Of a stretch of DNA of 64,000 bases, positions 61,299 through 64,000 are shown one piece after another. The notes beneath the pieces are model-generated. The model ran no database searches. It was not told where the DNA came from and worked only from the letters and a program-made list of their open reading frames with translations. The stretch covers positions 108,110 through 172,109 of the forward strand of contig CAJOHX010000001.1 of assembly GCA_905234475.1 (NCBI GenBank), read 5' to 3'. Source of the stretch: an uncultured Bacteroidales bacterium. Its GTDB lineage: Bacteria > Bacteroidota > Bacteroidia > Bacteroidales > UBA932. The position numbers and the translations under genes were made by a program. Positions within the stretch are counted from its first letter, which is position 1. Every line of letters starts with the position of its first letter.

Positions 61299-63416
61299 AT
61301 GGCCAAGAGGGATCTCAAGTACACAAGGAACATCGGCATCATGGCCCACATCGATGCCGGCAAGACCACCACGTCCGAGCGCATCCTGTTCTACACCGGC
61401 AAGACCCACAAGATCGGTGAGGTCCATGAAGGTGCAGCGACGATGGACTGGATGGTGCAGGAGCAGGAGCGGGGTATCACCATCACTTCTGCCGCCACCA
61501 CCGCGTTCTGGCACTATGGCGGGGAGACGTATCAGATCAACCTGATCGACACTCCGGGCCATGTGGATTTCACGGTGGAGGTCGAGCGTTCCCTCCGTGT
61601 ACTGGATGGTACGATCGCAACTTTCTGCGCTGTCGGGCGCGTACAGCCTCAGTCCGAGACGGTATGGCGCCAGGCGGACAAGTACCGTGTGCCCAAGATT
61701 GCCTACGTAAACAAGATGGACCGGGTCGGTGCCGACTTCCTCGCGTGTGTCGAGGACATCCGCACCAAACTCGGCGCCAATGCGGTCCCCATCTGCCTCC
61801 CGATCGGCGCGGAGGAGAATTTCGAGGGGATCGTGGACCTGATTTCCAGGAAAGCGATTTACTATCAGTCCGGCGAAGAGCTGGTCAACTATGAGTACAA
61901 GGACGTTCCCGCAGAGATGCAGGATGCCGTCGCTTTCTGGAGGGACAAACTGATCGAGGCTGCCGTCGAGTGCGACGACACCCTGATGGACAAGTACTTC
62001 GAGGCCCCCGAATCCATCACGGAGGAGGAGATCATCGCAGCGCTCCGCAAGGGTACCATCGCCATGCAGGTCGTTCCGGCCTGCTGCGGCTCGTCCTTCA
62101 AGAACAAGGGTGTCCAGTTCCTGCTGGATGCCGTGATGCGTTACCTGCCTTCTCCGCTGGACATCGGCGCGACGAAGGCGACCAACCTCGCAAACGACAA
62201 GGAAGTGCTCCTCCAGCCCGAGGCGGACGAGCCGTTCTGCGGTCTTGTCTTCAAGATTGCGACGGATCCGTTCGTGGGCCGTCTGGCGTACATCCGCGTC
62301 TATTCCGGACACCTGGATGCCGGTTCCTACGTCCTGAATTCCCGTTCCGGGAAGAAGGAGCGCGTGGCCCGTCTGTACCAGATGCACTCCAACCACCAGA
62401 ATCCCATCGATTTCGTGGAGGCCGGAGACATCTGCGCGGCGGTCGGCTTCAAGGATCTCCGCACGGGCGACACCGTTTGCGCGGACAACCATCGCTACTC
62501 GCTTGAGTCCATGGAGTTCCCCGATCCCGTGATCGGCATCGCCGTGGAGCCCAAGACGCAGAAGGACCTCGACAAACTGGGTGTCGCGCTCGGCAAGCTC
62601 GCCGAGGAGGACCCGACCTTCACCGTGAAGTCTGACGCCGACACGGGCCAGACTGTTATCAGCGGTATGGGCGAGCTCCATCTCGACATCATCGTGGACC
62701 GTCTGCGCCGCGAATTCGGCGTGGAGATCAATCAGGGTGCCCCGCATGTCAATTACAAAGAGGCAGTCACCGCTTCCTACCAGCACCGCGAGGTGTTCAA
62801 GAAGCAGACCGGCGGTCGCGGCAAGTTTGCGGATATCATCGTGGAGATCGGTCCCGCCGACGAAGGTGTACAGGGCCTCCAGTTCGACAATCAGGTCAAG
62901 GGCGGCAACGTGCCGAAGGAATTCGTCCCCTCCATCGAGAAGGGTTTCGAGTCCGCGATGGCAAACGGCGTCCTGGCCGGTTACGAGGTGCCTTCCCTGA
63001 AGGTCACCCTGCTGGACGGCTCCTTCCACCCCGTCGACTCGGACCAGCTCTCTTTCGAACTGGCCGCACGCATGGCGTTCCGCCACGCCTGTCCGAAGTG
63101 CAAGCCTGTCCTGCTGGAGCCCATCATGAGCCTCGAGGTCGTGACCCCGGAGGACTACATGGGCGACATCGTGGGCGACCTCAACCGTCGCCGCGGACAG
63201 ATTGTCGCGATGGATTCGACGACCAACGGCGCGCGCATCATCAAGGCCTTTGTCCCCCTCGCCGAGCAGTTTGGCTACGTCACCGTGCTCCGCACCCTGT
63301 CTTCGGGCCGGGCCACCAGCACGATGTCGTTCGACCACTACGCCGAGGTGCCGGCCCCCATGGCCAAGGACATCATCGAGAAGAGCGGCTACCGGATGCC
63401 GTCTGACGAAGAATAA
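61299..63416 (+). CDS. fusA: elongation factor G
   Basis: Translocation GTPase, 705 residues. G1 [14 protein letters not shown] (about 17-30), switch [13 protein letters not shown]3 DTPGHVDF, G4 NKMDRVGAD; domain II, III with [19 protein letters not shown], domain IV with [15 protein letters not shown] and domain [21 protein letters not shown]. Full length, canonical order. It lies 23 bases after rpsG. Confidence 0.97.
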   Translation: MAKRDLKYTRNIGIMAHIDAGKTTTSERILFYTGKTHKIGEVHEGAATMDWMVQEQERGITITSAATTAFWHYGGETYQINLIDTPGHVDFTVEVERSLRVLDGTIATFCAVGRVQPQSETVWRQADKYRVPKIAYVNKMDRVGADFLACVEDIRTKLGANAVPICLPIGAEENFEGIVDLISRKAIYYQSGEELVNYEYKDVPAEMQDAVAFWRDKLIEAAVECDDTLMDKYFEAPESITEEEIIAALRKGTIAMQVVPACCGSSFKNKGVQFLLDAVMRYLPSPLDIGATKATNLANDKEVLLQPEADEPFCGLVFKIATDPFVGRLAYIRVYSGHLDAGSYVLNSRSGKKERVARLYQMHSNHQNPIDFVEAGDICAAVGFKDLRTGDTVCADNHRYSLESMEFPDPVIGIAVEPKTQKDLDKLGVALGKLAEEDPTFTVKSDADTGQTVISGMGELHLDIIVDRLRREFGVEINQGAPHVNYKEAVTASYQHREVFKKQTGGRGKFADIIVEIGPADEGVQGLQFDNQVKGGNVPKEFVPSIEKGFESAMANGVLAGYEVPSLKVTLLDGSFHPVDSDQLSFELAARMAFRHACPKCKPVLLEPIMSLEVVTPEDYMGDIVGDLNRRRGQIVAMDSTTNGARIIKAFVPLAEQFGYVTVLRTLSSGRATSTMSFDHYAEVPAPMAKDIIEKSGYRMPSDEE

Positions 63417-63441
63417 TTGAATTGTAAAAAAGTATTTGAAT

Positions 63442-63747
63442 ATGAGCCAGAAAATTAGAATCAAACTCAAGTCTTTCGACCACATGCTCGTGGACAAGTC
63501 CGCGACCAAGATTGTCGAGACCGTGAAGTCCACCGGTGCCAAGGTGAATGGTCCCATTCCCCTGCCCACCAACAAGAAGATCTTCACCGTCAACCGCTCG
63601 ACCTTCGTCAACAAGAAGGCCCGCGAGCAGTTCGAGCTCGACTCCTATCGCAGACTGCTGGACATCGAGGACTCCAACGCGAAGACGGTGGACGCCCTGA
63701 TGAAGCTTGAGCTCCCCTCCGGTGTTGAGGTCGAGATCAAGGTCTGA
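63442..63747 (+). CDS. rpsJ: ribosomal protein S10
   Basis: 30S protein and NusE transcription factor, 101 residues: [60 protein letters not shown]. It closes the rpsL-rpsG-fusA group here. In most Bacteroidota rplC follows directly; here tRNA-Met and a terminator follow instead. Confidence 0.97.
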   Translation: MSQKIRIKLKSFDHMLVDKSATKIVETVKSTGAKVNGPIPLPTNKKIFTVNRSTFVNKKAREQFELDSYRRLLDIEDSNAKTVDALMKLELPSGVEVEIKV

Positions 63748-63754
63748 GTCCGTA

Positions 63755-63829
63755 GGTCCCTTAGCTCAGTTGGTTAGCAGCAGCTGACTCATAATCAGCG
63801 GGTCGCAGGTTCAAGTCCTGCAGGGACCA
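63755..63829 (+). tRNA. tRNA-Met (CAT) with an irregular D-arm
   Basis: 75 bases. Acceptor GGTCCCT/AGGGACC, anticodon stem GCTGA-CTCATAA-TCAGC with anticodon CAT, T-arm GCAGG-TTCAAGT-CCTGC. The acceptor starts with a G-C pair, so it is an elongator-type Met tRNA (or Ile2 before lysidine modification). The D-stem GCTC should pair with GAGC, but the sequence reads TTAGCAGCAGC, one C more than expected, leaving a C-C mismatch. Confidence 0.88.
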
Positions 63830-63841
63830 CTGCGCTAAAGT

Positions 63842-63870
63842 AGCGCTCGCCGGAAGGCGGGCGCTTTTGT
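63842..63870 (+). terminator. Rho-independent terminator after tRNA-Met
   Basis: AGCGCTCGCC (63842-63851) and GGCGGGCGCT (63856-63865) with a GGAA loop and one G-T pair, followed by TTTTG. Confidence 0.85.
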
Positions 63871-63974
63871 TTTGTCCACAAAATGGGGCGTTTTTGTCTT
63901 TCCCTGAAAAAAGTTGACTCGCAAACACGAGTTAACAATGTTTATTTATCGAACGACACTGAGGGATCAGTATT

Positions 63975-64000
63975 ATGAGAAAGCAATCGACATGTATTAT
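63975..64000 (+). CDS. possible start of a further gene, cut by the window end
   Basis: ATG at 63975 with GAGGGAT 10 bases upstream reads MRKQSTCI to the window edge. Too short to classify; only the position after a clear terminator supports it. Confidence 0.3.

Noticed and set aside
61290..63614. 774-codon minus-strand frame over fusA
   Set aside because: Shadow of EF-G.

Overview
The window reads as a chromosomal segment of a GC-rich, anaerobic, fermentative member of the Bacteroidota, most likely Bacteroidales. The reasons are the Bacteroidota-type promoter boxes (TAnnTTTG, often with an upstream TTTG about 19 bases away) before many genes, a SusR-like hybrid two-component regulator with an AraC output domain, several S9 peptidases with signal peptides, a DUF6057 protein, the sigma-54 activator / LptE / SecG gene order, and complete [FeFe]-hydrogenase maturation and NADH-linked hydrogenase loci. 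The exact genus cannot be read from the sequence.

Layout. 1-3.7 kb: C69 dipeptidase (cut by the window edge), a small secreted protein, pheS, and a queuosine pair (yhhQ-queF) behind a structured leader. 3.7-7.4 kb: hydrogenase maturases hydE, hydG and hydF. 7.4-15.8 kb: one long minus-strand operon with the trimeric electron-bifurcating-type hydrogenase (NuoE-, HydA- and NuoF-like subunits), a cysteine-free ferredoxin-like protein, and a second block of putative regulators (two DRTGG proteins, two GHKL ATPases, a PHP phosphoesterase and a non-canonical [FeFe]-hydrogenase homologue). 16-20.7 kb: aconitase, isocitrate dehydrogenase and citrate synthase as an overlapping operon, that is the oxidative TCA branch to 2-oxoglutarate.

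20.8-28.9 kb is an AT-richer accessory island: a TcmP / three-Cys-motif (Gp37/Gp68) pair, a free-standing EF-Tu-domain-2-like barrel, and an 1818-residue DUF4011-helicase-Vsr-like nuclease of the Hhe type. This is the best candidate for a poorly described (probably anti-phage) system. 29-48 kb: peptidases, DUF554, a HicB antitoxin whose hicA is decayed, CreD, a membrane TIR protein, a NUDIX regulator, a stand-alone TonB plug protein, an orphan hybrid two-component sensor, a heme-motif beta-propeller lipoprotein with DUF6057, and an esterase. 48-52 kb is a second defence block: an MmeI-like type IIL restriction-modification enzyme with an AT-rich specificity region, and a YafQ-type toxin-antitoxin pair bracketed by 49-bp identical repeats. 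52-60 kb: a ClpB without N-domain, a lactonase, tRNA-Gly, secG, lptE, a sigma-54 activator and a TPR/OmpA-like lipoprotein. 60-64 kb: rpsL, rpsG (carrying a frameshift), fusA, rpsJ and tRNA-Met.

Dispersed palindromic repeats (GTCATYCCGG...CCGGRATCTC and GTCATTTYGAGC types) recur through the window, mostly between genes. One composite copy lies in frame inside hydF.
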